DNA from: Paraburkholderia tagetis | GTDB lineage: Bacteria; Pseudomonadota; Gammaproteobacteria; Burkholderiales; Burkholderiaceae | Assembly (NCBI RefSeq): GCF_022213065.1 | Contig: NZ_JAKLJA010000053.1 | Location: forward strand, 1-40,521 | Direction of reading: 5' to 3' | Length of the DNA: 40,521 nucleotides | Shown here: one piece after another, positions 7,954 through 16,196 of the stretch | Layout: the number at the start of each line of letters is the position of its first letter | Numbering within the stretch: the first letter of the stretch is position 1 | Notes under the pieces: generated by a model | The model's database searches: none | Told to the model about the DNA's origin: nothing | What the model saw: the letters and a program-made list of their open reading frames with translations, nothing else | Translations under genes and position numbers: made by a program

Positions 7954-8103
7954 CAACGCTTAATCTTTCACAGCTTTCACCCGCCCGAATTAATCCCGCC
8001 AAGCCCCCGCACCAACGTGGTTTCTCCGCGCATTTCACGTATCACCTTCACAACCTTCGTTAGCTCATTCATTCATAACGGTTTTTGGTTTTTCGTCTGA
8101 CTT

Positions 8104-8135
8104 GAACAAGCGCCGCTAAGTCCTTGTTCTAGCGG
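8104..8135. repeat. Two interlocking inverted repeats
   Basis: GAACAAG (8104-8110) is complementary to CTTGTTC (8123-8129), while CCGCTA (8113-8118) is complementary to TAGCGG (8130-8135). The arms alternate A-B-A'-B', so the two hairpins exclude each other in a simple fold. They lie 32 bp upstream of the mraZ promoter -35. Confidence 0.75.
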
Positions 8136-8166
8136 ATAAATTTCGTCAAAAATCGCGCCACCCACC

Positions 8167-8195
8167 TTGACCCTCGTGGGTCGTTCCTCTAAAGT
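8167..8195 (+). promoter_or_regulatory. Probable sigma70 promoter of the dcw cluster
   Basis: -35 TTGACC (8167-8172), a 17-bp spacer and -10 TAAAGT (8190-8195), giving a start site near 8202. It lies ~100 bp upstream of mraZ, where the main mra promoter is expected, and the first MraZ half-site overlaps its -10. Confidence 0.68.
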
Positions 8196-8228
8196 GGGAG
8201 ACAGTGTGAGAAAGTGTATTTTTGTGTG
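8194..8228 (+). promoter_or_regulatory. MraZ operator: four 10-bp-phased direct repeats
   Basis: Units GTGGG (8194-8198), GTGTG (8204-8208), GTGTA (8214-8218) and GTGTG (8224-8228) are each separated by exactly 5 bp. E. coli MraZ is known to bind TGGG-type direct repeats with 5-bp gaps upstream of its own gene. The spacing here is identical and the location overlaps the promoter -10 and start site, consistent with autorepression. One further GTGGG at 8176-8180 is out of phase (18 bp). Confidence 0.78.
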
Positions 8229-8302
8229 ATTTCAGATACGCGTTCGGGTAAATTTCCTGAGATTTAGACGGGCGGCGATCGGCGCCGCATGAGGGGAGCA
8301 AA

Positions 8303-8731
8303 TTGTTCCAGGGGGCGTCGGCGCTCACACTCGATGCGAAAGGACGGATGTCGATTCCGTCCCGCTATCGGGATGCGCTGCAACAACAGGCAGAAGGCCG
8401 GGTGACGATCACCAAGCACCCGGACGGCTGCCTGTTGCTATTTCCGCGCCCCGAATGGGAAGTGTTCCGCGCGAAAGTCGCGGCGTTGCCGATGGACGCG
8501 CACTGGTGGCGCCGCATTTTTCTCGGCAATGCCTCCGACGTCGATGTCGACAGTGCGGGCCGCGTGCTCGTGTCGCCTGAATTACGTCTTGCAGCAGGAA
8601 TGGAAAAGGAAGTCATGCTGCTCGGCATGGGTAGTCATTTTGAGTTGTGGGATGCGCAGACCTACGCCGCCAAGGAACAGGCGGCGATGGCGCAGGGCAT
8701 GCCCGACGCCTTGAAAAATTTCACGTTCTGA
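8303..8731 (+). CDS. mraZ: Transcriptional regulator MraZ
   Basis: A 142-residue DNA-binding protein made of two tandem SpoVT/AbrB-like halves; the first has LDAKGRMSIPSRYR (10-23) and the second VDSAGRVLVSPELR near 78-91. It forms rings that bind the direct repeats upstream of its own gene and controls the dcw operon. The start is a TTG at 8303, supported by GAGGGGAG (8290-8297) at good spacing and by the conserved N-terminus MFQGASALTLD; the upstream ATG at 8289 is out of frame. It is the first gene of the cluster, 18 bp before rsmH. Confidence 0.95.
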   Translation: MFQGASALTLDAKGRMSIPSRYRDALQQQAEGRVTITKHPDGCLLLFPRPEWEVFRAKVAALPMDAHWWRRIFLGNASDVDVDSAGRVLVSPELRLAAGMEKEVMLLGMGSHFELWDAQTYAAKEQAAMAQGMPDALKNFTF

Positions 8732-8749
8732 TCGCGGTTTTAAAACGCT

Positions 8750-9703
8750 ATGGCATCTGCGATGGGACAGGGATTGCAGCATCGCACGGTGCTGCTCGAT
8801 GAAGCGGTCGATGCGCTCGTGACGCGCGCGGACGGCGTCTATGTGGACGGCACGTTCGGGCGCGGCGGGCACAGTCGCGCGATCCTCGACCGGCTTTCCG
8901 AAGCCGGGCGTCTGATCGCGTTCGACAAGGATCCGCTGGCGATCGCCACCGCACAGCAGGTGAGCGACGCGCGGTTCTCGATCGTGCATGAGAGTTTTGC
9001 TTCACTGCGCGACGCCATCGCGGCGCGCGGGGTAGGGCGTGTGTCGGGTGTGTTGCTGGACCTGGGTGTGTCGTCGCCGCAAATCGACGACCCGGAGCGT
9101 GGTTTCAGCTTCCGCGCCAATGGTCCGCTCGACATGCGGATGGACCCGACGCGCGGCGAGTCCGCAGCCGACTGGCTCGCGCGGGCCACGTTGCAGGAAC
9201 TGACGGAGGTGATTCGAGATTATGGGGAAGAACGGTTTGCTTTTCAGATTGCAAAGGCGCTTGTTGCTCGCCGGGCAGAGTCCGACCGTCTCGGGCCTCT
9301 CGACAGCACGGGCGAGCTTGCCCAAATCGTGGCTAACGCCGTCAAAACCCGTGAGAAGGGTAAGGACCCGGCAACCCGCACCTTTCAGGCTATACGGATT
9401 CACGTCAATCAAGAGCTTGCGGAGCTGCAAGTCGTACTAGACGCAGCAATGTCGTTGCTGGATCAGGGGGGGCGGCTCGTGGTCATCAGCTTTCATTCGC
9501 TGGAAGACCGGATCGTGAAACGGTTCATGCAGGCGCACGCCACGGCGCCTGCGATCGACCGCCGTCTGCCGATTCGTGCCGTCGACCTGCCCAGCCCGCC
9601 TTTGAAGCTGCTCGGGCGCGTGTTCGCGAGCGACGAGGAAGTCGCCGCCAATCCGCGTGCCCGCTCGGCCGTGATGCGCATCGCGGAGCGCGTCACGCCA
9701 TGA
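8750..9703 (+). CDS. rsmH: 16S rRNA (cytosine(1402)-N(4))-methyltransferase
   Basis: A 317-residue SAM-dependent methyltransferase (formerly MraW) that N4-methylates C1402 in the ribosomal P site. Motifs: SAM-binding YVDGTFGRGGHSR (~27-39), GVLLDLGVSSPQID (~99-112), the GPLDMRMDP segment, and VISFHSLEDRIVK near residue 250. Two ATGs are possible: 8750 (MASAMGQG) and 8762 (MGQGLQHRT). The family consensus begins close to the latter, and neither has a clear Shine-Dalgarno. The stop overlaps the ftsL start by 4 bp. Confidence 0.95.
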   Translation: MASAMGQGLQHRTVLLDEAVDALVTRADGVYVDGTFGRGGHSRAILDRLSEAGRLIAFDKDPLAIATAQQVSDARFSIVHESFASLRDAIAARGVGRVSGVLLDLGVSSPQIDDPERGFSFRANGPLDMRMDPTRGESAADWLARATLQELTEVIRDYGEERFAFQIAKALVARRAESDRLGPLDSTGELAQIVANAVKTREKGKDPATRTFQAIRIHVNQELAELQVVLDAAMSLLDQGGRLVVISFHSLEDRIVKRFMQAHATAPAIDRRLPIRAVDLPSPPLKLLGRVFASDEEVAANPRARSAVMRIAERVTP

Positions 9704-10065
9704 ACCGTCTGAATATTTTCCTGCTGATCGTCGTCATGGGGTGCGCGCTGTCGGTCGTCAACGCCACCAATCAGCAGCGTCAGATGTTTTTCCAGTTGCA
9801 ACGCGCGCAGTCGCAGGAGCGTCAGCTCCAGCAGGACTACGCACAGCTTCAATATCAGCAGAGCGCGCTGTCGCGGACGTCGCGCGTCGAACAAATCGCT
9901 ACCGATTCGCTCAAGATGCAGCCCGTGACGACCGGACGCACGCAATACCTGACACTCGCGCCGGGCGCCGTCAGCGCTGCCGACGCGCCCGTACCCACCT
10001 CCGCGCCGGCCCAGGGCGCGGCTGCCACTGCCGCCGCAAAAAGCCGCCGTGGGGGTACGCGATGA
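9700..10065 (+). CDS. ftsL: Cell division protein FtsL
   Basis: A 121-residue bitopic inner-membrane divisome protein. Residues ~4-21 form the membrane anchor (LNIFLLIVVMGCALSVVN). A Gln-rich coiled-coil stretch follows (QQRQMFFQLQRAQSQERQLQ onward, ~25-60), which in the family pairs with FtsB and contacts FtsQ. The C-terminal ~35 residues are Ala/Pro/Ser-rich and end basic (KSRRGGTR). The ATG lies in an ATGA overlap with the rsmH stop, and the stop overlaps ftsI in the same way, implying translational coupling. Confidence 0.93.
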   Translation: MNRLNIFLLIVVMGCALSVVNATNQQRQMFFQLQRAQSQERQLQQDYAQLQYQQSALSRTSRVEQIATDSLKMQPVTTGRTQYLTLAPGAVSAADAPVPTSAPAQGAAATAAAKSRRGGTR

Positions 10066-11957
10066 AAAAAGGCAATAACCGCAAGACTGTCGCCTTTACC
10101 CCGAACCCCATTCTCTCGGTGCGCCTGCCGATGTGGCGCTCGAAGTTCGTCGTGTTCATGCTGTTCATGGCGTTCGTCGCGCTCGCCGCGCGGGCGTTCT
10201 GGATCCAGGGTCCGGGCAACGCGTTCTATCAGAAGCAGGGCGAGAGCCGCTATCAGCGCACGCTCGAGCTGCCCGCCACGCGCGGCAAGATTCTCGACCG
10301 CAACGGCCTCGTGCTCGCGACGAGCCTGCCCGTGCGCGCGATCTGGGCGATTCCCGAAGACGTGCCCGACGACCTCGGCGCCGACAAGCTCACGCAGCTC
10401 GGCACGCTGCTGAACATGTCCACCAAGGAACTGCGCGGCAAGCTTTCCGTGGACAAGACCTTTGTCTACGTGAAGCGCCAGGTGCCGATCGACGTCGCGC
10501 AAAAGGTGGCGGCGCTCGACATTCCCGGTATCTATCAGCGTAACGAATACAAGCGCTTCTATCCCGAAGGCCAGGTCACCGCTCACCTGATCGGCTTCAC
10601 CAATGTCGAGGACGAAGGCCAGGAAGGCGTGGAGCTCTCCGACCAGAAGATTCTCGCGGGCGTGCCCGGGATTCGCCACGTCATCAAGGATCGCGTGGGC
10701 CACATCGTCGAGGACGTGGACGAGACCGTCGTGCCGCATAACGGGCAGGACGTCGAACTGTCGATCGACAGCCAGATCCAGTACATCGCCTATTCGAACC
10801 TGAAGGCGGCGGTGGAGAAGTTCAAGGCCAAGGCCGGAGCGGCGATGGTGGTGGACGTGCGCACGGGTGAAGTGCTCGCGCTCGTGAACTATCCCACTTA
10901 CAACCCGAACGATCGCTCGCACCTCACCGGCGAGCAGTTGCGCAACCGCATCCTGACCGACGTGTTCGAGCCGGGCTCGATCATGAAGCCGTTCACGGTC
11001 TCGCTGGCGCTCGATTTGCATCGCGTCTCGCCGTCTACACTGGTGGATACGGGCGGGGGCCACTTTACGCTCGACGGCGCGACCATCACCGACGATGCCG
11101 CGTTCGGCGTGCTCACCGTGGGCGGCGTGATCCAGAAGTCGAGCAACATCGGCGCGACCAAGATCGCGATGACGCTCAAGCCCGAAGAAATGTGGAACAT
11201 GTACACCAGCATCGGTCTCGGCCAGGCGCCGAAGGTCGGGTTCCCCGGCGCGGCGGCGGGCCGTCTGCGTCCGTGGAAAAGCTGGCGCCGCATCGAGCAG
11301 GCGACCATGTCGTACGGCTATGGCCTGTCGGTCTCGCTGTTCCAGCTCGCGCGCGCGTATACGACCATCGCGCACGACGGCCAGATCCTGCCGGTGACGA
11401 TCTTCCGTCACCCCGGTGACGATCAGCCCGTGGTCGGCACGCAGGTCTTCTCGCCCACCACGGCGCGCGAAGTGCGCACGATGCTGGAGAGCGTGGTGTC
11501 GAAGGACGGCACGTCGCCCGACGCGGCGGTGCCGGGCTACCGCGTGGGCGGCAAGTCGGGCACGGCGTACAAGCATGGCCCGCACGGCTATGACCGCTCG
11601 AAGTACCGCGCGTCGTTCGTCGGCATGGCGCCGATGCCGAATCCGCGCATCGTCGTCGCGGTGTCGGTGGACGAGCCGACGGCCGGCAGCCACTTCGGCG
11701 GCGCGGTTTCGGGTCCGGTGTTCTCGGGTATCGTCGGCGATACGCTGCGCACGCTCAATGTGCCGCCCGACATGCCGGTCAAGCAGCTCGTAGTTTCCGA
11801 CGACAGCGCTTCGGCACCTGCCGTCGCCAATGCACCTGCCGCGCCTGCTGCTTCCGCGAAGCACGCGGTGAGCGCACCTGCAAGCAAGAGCTCGGCCGGC
11901 GCGCGTCATATGACCGTCGCCGACAACGCAAAGAACCGTCCCGGAGTCGTCCGATGA
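10062..11957 (+). CDS. ftsI: Peptidoglycan D,D-transpeptidase FtsI (PBP3)
   Basis: A 631-residue class B penicillin-binding protein that cross-links septal peptidoglycan. It has a short cytoplasmic tail, a membrane anchor at ~27-46 (VVFMLFMAFVALAARAFWI), a pedestal/dimerisation domain, and a transpeptidase domain with S306-I-M-K (active serine), S360-S-N and K498-S-G-T. The C-terminal ~50 residues after the fold are Ala/Pro/Ser-rich, an extension beyond the E. coli protein. The start is the ATG overlapping the ftsL stop (ATGA), with GGGGG upstream; the long open frame 5' of it is a shadow of ftsL. It works with FtsW encoded downstream. Confidence 0.96.
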   Translation: MKKGNNRKTVAFTPNPILSVRLPMWRSKFVVFMLFMAFVALAARAFWIQGPGNAFYQKQGESRYQRTLELPATRGKILDRNGLVLATSLPVRAIWAIPEDVPDDLGADKLTQLGTLLNMSTKELRGKLSVDKTFVYVKRQVPIDVAQKVAALDIPGIYQRNEYKRFYPEGQVTAHLIGFTNVEDEGQEGVELSDQKILAGVPGIRHVIKDRVGHIVEDVDETVVPHNGQDVELSIDSQIQYIAYSNLKAAVEKFKAKAGAAMVVDVRTGEVLALVNYPTYNPNDRSHLTGEQLRNRILTDVFEPGSIMKPFTVSLALDLHRVSPSTLVDTGGGHFTLDGATITDDAAFGVLTVGGVIQKSSNIGATKIAMTLKPEEMWNMYTSIGLGQAPKVGFPGAAAGRLRPWKSWRRIEQATMSYGYGLSVSLFQLARAYTTIAHDGQILPVTIFRHPGDDQPVVGTQVFSPTTAREVRTMLESVVSKDGTSPDAAVPGYRVGGKSGTAYKHGPHGYDRSKYRASFVGMAPMPNPRIVVAVSVDEPTAGSHFGGAVSGPVFSGIVGDTLRTLNVPPDMPVKQLVVSDDSASAPAVANAPAAPAASAKHAVSAPASKSSAGARHMTVADNAKNRPGVVR

Positions 11958-13519
11958 GCGCCACGCGCAACCAGCATCCCGCGCACCGGCAGATCGTGGA
12001 CGCGCTCGCGTGGCTGCGCGCACGCGTGGCGCCCGAAGCCGCTCTGCACGCCGACACGCGCTCGCTCAAGGCGGGCGACGTGTTCCTCGCCTATGCCGTG
12101 GAAGGCGCCGACAACCGTGTGCATATCGAAAATGCACTCGCGCGCGGCGCGGCGGCTGTCGTCTATCAGCCGGAAGGCTATACGGGCCAGTTCGACGCGG
12201 CGCAGGCGCAAAACGCGCTCGCCGTGCCGCAGCTCGACGTGCTCGCGGGCGAGATCGCGAGTGGCTGGTACGGCAACCCGAGCGACGCCATGCTCGTGAT
12301 CGGCGTGACCGGCACGAACGGCAAGACCTCGTGCAGCCAGTGGGTCGCCTCGGCGCTCACGGCAATCGGCCAGAAGTGCGCGATCGTCGGCACGCTCGGC
12401 AGCGGTTTTCCGGGCCAGCTCGTGCATACCGGCTTTACGACGCCCGATGCGCCGCAACTCCAGCGCTCGCTTGCCGAATTGCGCCAGCAAGGCGCGCAGG
12501 CCGTGGCGATGGAAGTCTCGTCGCACGCGCTGCACCAGGGCCGCGTGAATGGCACCTCGTTCAACATCGCGATCTTCACCAATCTCACGCAGGACCACCT
12601 CGACTATCACCGCACATTCGAAGCCTACGAGGCCGCGAAGGCACGTCTGTTCGCGTGGCCGGGCCTGCACGCTGCGGTGATCAACGCCGACGACGCGGCG
12701 GGCCGGCGCCTGCTGGCCGCCACGCGCGGCAAACTGCGCACGATTGCCTGTTGCGTGGCGACGCCTGCCGCCGATCTCCCCGCCGCCGACGCCTGGCTGC
12801 GCGCGGACGACGTGCGCGCGACGGCCACGGGCACGGCGTTCCATCTGGAAACCTCGGATTGGGGCGAGGCGAACGTCGAAGTGCAGACGCTCGGTCTCTT
12901 CAACGTGAGCAATCTGCTGGGCGTGCTCGGCGCCCTGCTCGCGGCGCAGGTGCCGCTCGTCGCGGCGCTCAACGAACTCTCGAAGCTGCAGCCGGTGAAC
13001 GGTCGCATGGAGCGTCTGGGTGGTCGTGCGGACCACGACGAGCCGCTCGTCGTGATCGATTACGCGCACACGCCCGATGCGCTCGAAAAGACGCTCGAGG
13101 CGCTGCGCCCGATCGCGGCGGCGCGCGGCGGCCAGCTCGTCTGCATGTTCGGCTGCGGCGGCGACCGCGACGCCACCAAGCGTCCGCTGATGGGCGCGAT
13201 CGCCGAGCGTCTCGCCGACCAGGTCGTCGTCACGAGCGACAACCCGCGCAGCGAATCGCCTGCCGCGATCATCGACCAGGTCGCGGGCGGCATGCGCGAG
13301 CCGGAGAAGGCGCGCCGCATCGAGGACCGCGCGAGCGCGATCCTGCAGGCGGTGCGCGGCGCGGCGAAGGAAGACGTCGTCGTGCTGGCCGGCAAGGGGC
13401 ACGAGGCAACTCAGGAAATCATGGGCAAGAAGCGCGCGTTCTCCGATCAGGACCACGCGCGGCTTGCTCTCGCAGCTCGTCCGACCTCGGATCGGCATGG
13501 GCGCGGAGGCGGTGAATGA
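11954..13519 (+). CDS. murE: UDP-MurNAc-L-Ala-D-Glu:meso-diaminopimelate ligase
   Basis: A 521-residue cytoplasmic Mur ligase adding meso-DAP to the UDP-MurNAc dipeptide. The ATP loop is VTGTNGKTS (118-126), and TTPDA and VSSHAL mark the substrate site. DNPRSESP near residue 430 is the signature for meso-DAP rather than lysine specificity. The C-terminal AGKGHE and QEIMGKKRAFSDQ segments complete the family pattern. It starts in an ATGA overlap with ftsI and ends in one with murF. Confidence 0.96.
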   Translation: MSATRNQHPAHRQIVDALAWLRARVAPEAALHADTRSLKAGDVFLAYAVEGADNRVHIENALARGAAAVVYQPEGYTGQFDAAQAQNALAVPQLDVLAGEIASGWYGNPSDAMLVIGVTGTNGKTSCSQWVASALTAIGQKCAIVGTLGSGFPGQLVHTGFTTPDAPQLQRSLAELRQQGAQAVAMEVSSHALHQGRVNGTSFNIAIFTNLTQDHLDYHRTFEAYEAAKARLFAWPGLHAAVINADDAAGRRLLAATRGKLRTIACCVATPAADLPAADAWLRADDVRATATGTAFHLETSDWGEANVEVQTLGLFNVSNLLGVLGALLAAQVPLVAALNELSKLQPVNGRMERLGGRADHDEPLVVIDYAHTPDALEKTLEALRPIAAARGGQLVCMFGCGGDRDATKRPLMGAIAERLADQVVVTSDNPRSESPAAIIDQVAGGMREPEKARRIEDRASAILQAVRGAAKEDVVVLAGKGHEATQEIMGKKRAFSDQDHARLALAARPTSDRHGRGGGE

Positions 13520-14964
13520 CAATGCTTTCCCTGCGCGAAGCAGCAGCGATGATTCCGGGCGCGAGCGTACTCGGCGACGAGAACGCCACGTTCGAGCGCA
13601 TCGCAACCGACAGCCGCACGGCGGGTCCCGGCGATCTTTTCGTCGCGCTCAAGGGCGACCGTTTCGACGCGCACGACTTCCTCTCCGAAGTAGCGGGGCG
13701 TCACGCGAGCGCGGCGCTCGTGTCGCGCAGCCCCGGCGACTGGCGCATGCCGGCGCTGCGCGTGGACGACACGCGCACGGCGCTCGGCGCGCTCGGGCTC
13801 GGCTGGCGCCGTCGCTTCACGATGCCGCTCGTCGCGGTCACGGGCAGCAACGGCAAGACCACGGTCAAGGAAATGATCGCGTCGATCTTCTCCGCAGCGG
13901 TGGGTGAAGACGCGCGGCTCGCGACCGCGGGCAATCTGAACAACGACATCGGCGTGCCGCTCACGCTGCTGCGCCTGAACGCCGCGCACAAGCTGGCGGT
14001 GGTCGAGCTCGGCATGAATCATCCGGGCGAGACGGAGCTGCTCGCCAAGTTCGCCGAGCCCACCGTCGCAGTGGTGAATAACGCGCAGCGCGAGCACCAG
14101 GAATTCATGGCGACGGTCGAAGCCGTCGCGCTCGAGCACGCGAGCGTGATCCACGCGCTCAAGCCCGAGGGCACCGCGGTGTTTCCCGCCGATGACGCCT
14201 ACGCGAGCATCTGGCGCGTGGCGGCCACGGGCTCGCGTGTGTTCGATTTCGCGCTGCATACGGACGAGCGCGCGGTCGAAGCGGCGGTGACGGGCAAGCA
14301 GGTGGCGGGTCCAGGAAAAAGCGCTGGCAAAAGCGCAGGCGCAAGCCGTCTCTCGATCGCCACGCCCGAAGGCCATCTCGAAGTCGAGTTGCAGGTGCTC
14401 GGCGCGCACAACGCACACAACGCGCTCGCGGCCACGGCGGCGGCGCTCGCGGCCGGCGTTTCACTCGACGCGATCCGCCGCGGCCTCGAAGCGTTCCAGC
14501 CCGTGAAGGGCCGCTTGCAGGTCAAGCGTGCAGCGCTTGGGGAACTCGCGGGCGCTCTGGTGATCGATGACACCTACAACGCGAACCCCGACTCCGTGCG
14601 TGCGGCCGTGGACGTGCTGGCCTCGCACGCGTCGCCGCGCGTGCTGGTGCTCGGCGACATGGGCGAAGTCGGCGAAGACGGTCCCGCGTTCCACCGCGAA
14701 GTGGGCGCCTACGCGAAAGAGCGCGGCATCGACGCCCTCTATACGCTCGGCGACGCAGCGCGCGACACCGCGGCGGCATTCGGCGCAGGCGCACTGCATG
14801 CCACCGGCGTGCCCGAGCTGGTTCGCGCGCTCGCAGGCGCCGGTTACGGCGCCGCTGCAACGATCCTCGTGAAAGGCTCGCGCTTCATGCAGATGGAGCG
14901 CGTGGTGGCTGCCCTCACGAATCCGCAACCCCCTGCACCGGACGCAGCGTCCGGCGCGCACTGA
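13516..14964 (+). CDS. murF: UDP-MurNAc-tripeptide--D-Ala-D-Ala ligase
   Basis: A 482-residue Mur ligase adding the D-Ala-D-Ala dipeptide made by Ddl (encoded downstream). Motifs: ATP loop VTGSNGKTTVKEM near 113-125, NLNNDIGVPLTLL, GAHNAHNALAATAA, DDTYNANPDSV and LGDMGEVGEDG. The ATG at 13516 overlaps the murE stop (ATGA); a second ATG two codons later is equally conserved. A short Gly/Lys/Ala/Ser-rich loop (PGKSAGKSAGAS, ~268-279) interrupts the central region. Confidence 0.96.
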   Translation: MTMLSLREAAAMIPGASVLGDENATFERIATDSRTAGPGDLFVALKGDRFDAHDFLSEVAGRHASAALVSRSPGDWRMPALRVDDTRTALGALGLGWRRRFTMPLVAVTGSNGKTTVKEMIASIFSAAVGEDARLATAGNLNNDIGVPLTLLRLNAAHKLAVVELGMNHPGETELLAKFAEPTVAVVNNAQREHQEFMATVEAVALEHASVIHALKPEGTAVFPADDAYASIWRVAATGSRVFDFALHTDERAVEAAVTGKQVAGPGKSAGKSAGASRLSIATPEGHLEVELQVLGAHNAHNALAATAAALAAGVSLDAIRRGLEAFQPVKGRLQVKRAALGELAGALVIDDTYNANPDSVRAAVDVLASHASPRVLVLGDMGEVGEDGPAFHREVGAYAKERGIDALYTLGDAARDTAAAFGAGALHATGVPELVRALAGAGYGAAATILVKGSRFMQMERVVAALTNPQPPAPDAASGAH

Positions 14965-14984
14965 AATACGAAGGAATACAAGGC

Positions 14985-16154
14985 ATGCTACTGGCGCTGG
15001 CGCAATGGCTGCAGAATGACGCAAGCTTCTTGCGCGTGTTCAGTTATCTGACGTTCCGCGCGGTGATGGCGACCATCACCGCGATGGCGATCGGGCTTTT
15101 TCTCGGCCCGTGGGTGATCCGTAAGCTCACCGAAATGAAGGTCGGCCAGGCCGTGCGCACGGACGGCCCGCAGACGCACCTCGTGAAATCGGGCACACCC
15201 ACCATGGGCGGCGTGCTCATCCTGCTGGGCATTGCCGTTTCCACCCTGCTGTGGGGCGACCTCACGAACCGCTTCATCTGGATCGTGATGCTCGTGACCT
15301 TCGGCTTCGGCGCGATCGGCTGGGTCGACGACTATCGCAAGGTCGTCTACAAGGACCCGCGCGGCATGTCTTCGCGCGAGAAGTACTTCTGGCAGTCGGT
15401 GATCGGCCTGTTCGCGGCGGTGTACCTCGCCTTCAGCGTGTCCGAGGCGAGCAACGTGCGCGTGTTCGACCTCTTCATGGCCTGGGTGCGCAGTGGCCTC
15501 TCGATGGGCCTGCCCGCGAAAGCGGACCTCTTGCTGCCGTTTCTCAAGTCGATCAGCTACCCGCTTGGCGTGTGGGGCTTCATCGCGCTCACGTATTTCG
15601 TGATCGTCGGCGCGAGCAATGCCGTGAACCTCACCGACGGCCTCGATGGCCTCGTGATCATGCCGGTCGTGCTCGTGGGCGCGTCGCTCGGCGTGTTCGC
15701 CTACGTGATGGGCAGCTCGGTCTACTCGAAGTACCTGCTGTTCCCGCACATTCCAGGCGCTGGCGAACTGCTGATCTTCTGCTCGGCGATGGGCGGGGCA
15801 GGTCTCGCGTTCCTCTGGTTCAACACGTATCCGGCGCAAGTGTTCATGGGCGACGTGGGTGCGCTCGCGCTCGGCGGCGCGCTCGGCACCATCGCCGTGA
15901 TCGTGCGCCAGGAAATCGTGCTCTTCATCATGGGCGGCATTTTCGTGGCCGAAACGCTCTCCGTGATGCTGCAGGTCACCTGGTTCAAGTACACGAAAAA
16001 GCGTTACGGCGAAGGGCGCCGCATCTTCAAGATGGCGCCGCTGCATCACCATTTCGAGCTGTCCGGCTGGAAAGAGACGCAGGTGGTCGTGCGCTTCTGG
16101 GTCATCACGCTGATGCTGTGCCTGATCGGCTTGTCGACTTTGAAGCTGCGTTGA
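14985..16154 (+). CDS. mraY: Phospho-N-acetylmuramoyl-pentapeptide-transferase
   Basis: A 389-residue polytopic enzyme that transfers phospho-MurNAc-pentapeptide to undecaprenyl phosphate to give lipid I. About ten transmembrane segments are visible. Catalytic landmarks: D115-D116 (DDYRK), NLTDGLDG at 215-222 (with D218 and D221), MGDVGALALGG and the H354-H355-H356 loop (APLHHHFE). AAGGA lies eleven bases before the ATG. It sits 20 bp after murF, one of the few non-overlapping junctions in the cluster. Confidence 0.96.
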   Translation: MLLALAQWLQNDASFLRVFSYLTFRAVMATITAMAIGLFLGPWVIRKLTEMKVGQAVRTDGPQTHLVKSGTPTMGGVLILLGIAVSTLLWGDLTNRFIWIVMLVTFGFGAIGWVDDYRKVVYKDPRGMSSREKYFWQSVIGLFAAVYLAFSVSEASNVRVFDLFMAWVRSGLSMGLPAKADLLLPFLKSISYPLGVWGFIALTYFVIVGASNAVNLTDGLDGLVIMPVVLVGASLGVFAYVMGSSVYSKYLLFPHIPGAGELLIFCSAMGGAGLAFLWFNTYPAQVFMGDVGALALGGALGTIAVIVRQEIVLFIMGGIFVAETLSVMLQVTWFKYTKKRYGEGRRIFKMAPLHHHFELSGWKETQVVVRFWVITLMLCLIGLSTLKLR

Positions 16155-16196
16155 TCAGCACTCCAGATCCATCAAGGTAAGAAAGGGAAGCAAGCG

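Larger units (their letters stand above)
7954..8302 (+). other. dcw cluster control region (mraZ upstream region)
   Basis: This gene-free, relatively A/T-rich stretch precedes mraZ. From left to right it holds two interlocking inverted repeats (8104-8135), a sigma70-type promoter (8167-8195), four 10-bp-phased MraZ-like half-sites (8194-8228), a small GC hairpin (8272-8288) and the mraZ Shine-Dalgarno (8290-8297). 7954-8100 shows nothing I can name. Open frames here are not supported as genes. Confidence 0.75.

Noticed and set aside
7918..8100. A 60-codon frame after coq7
   Set aside because: Overlaps the coq7 hairpin, no Shine-Dalgarno, no family resemblance.
9855..12023. A 722-codon minus-strand frame opposite ftsL/ftsI
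   Set aside because: Shadow of certain division genes; no recognisable domain.
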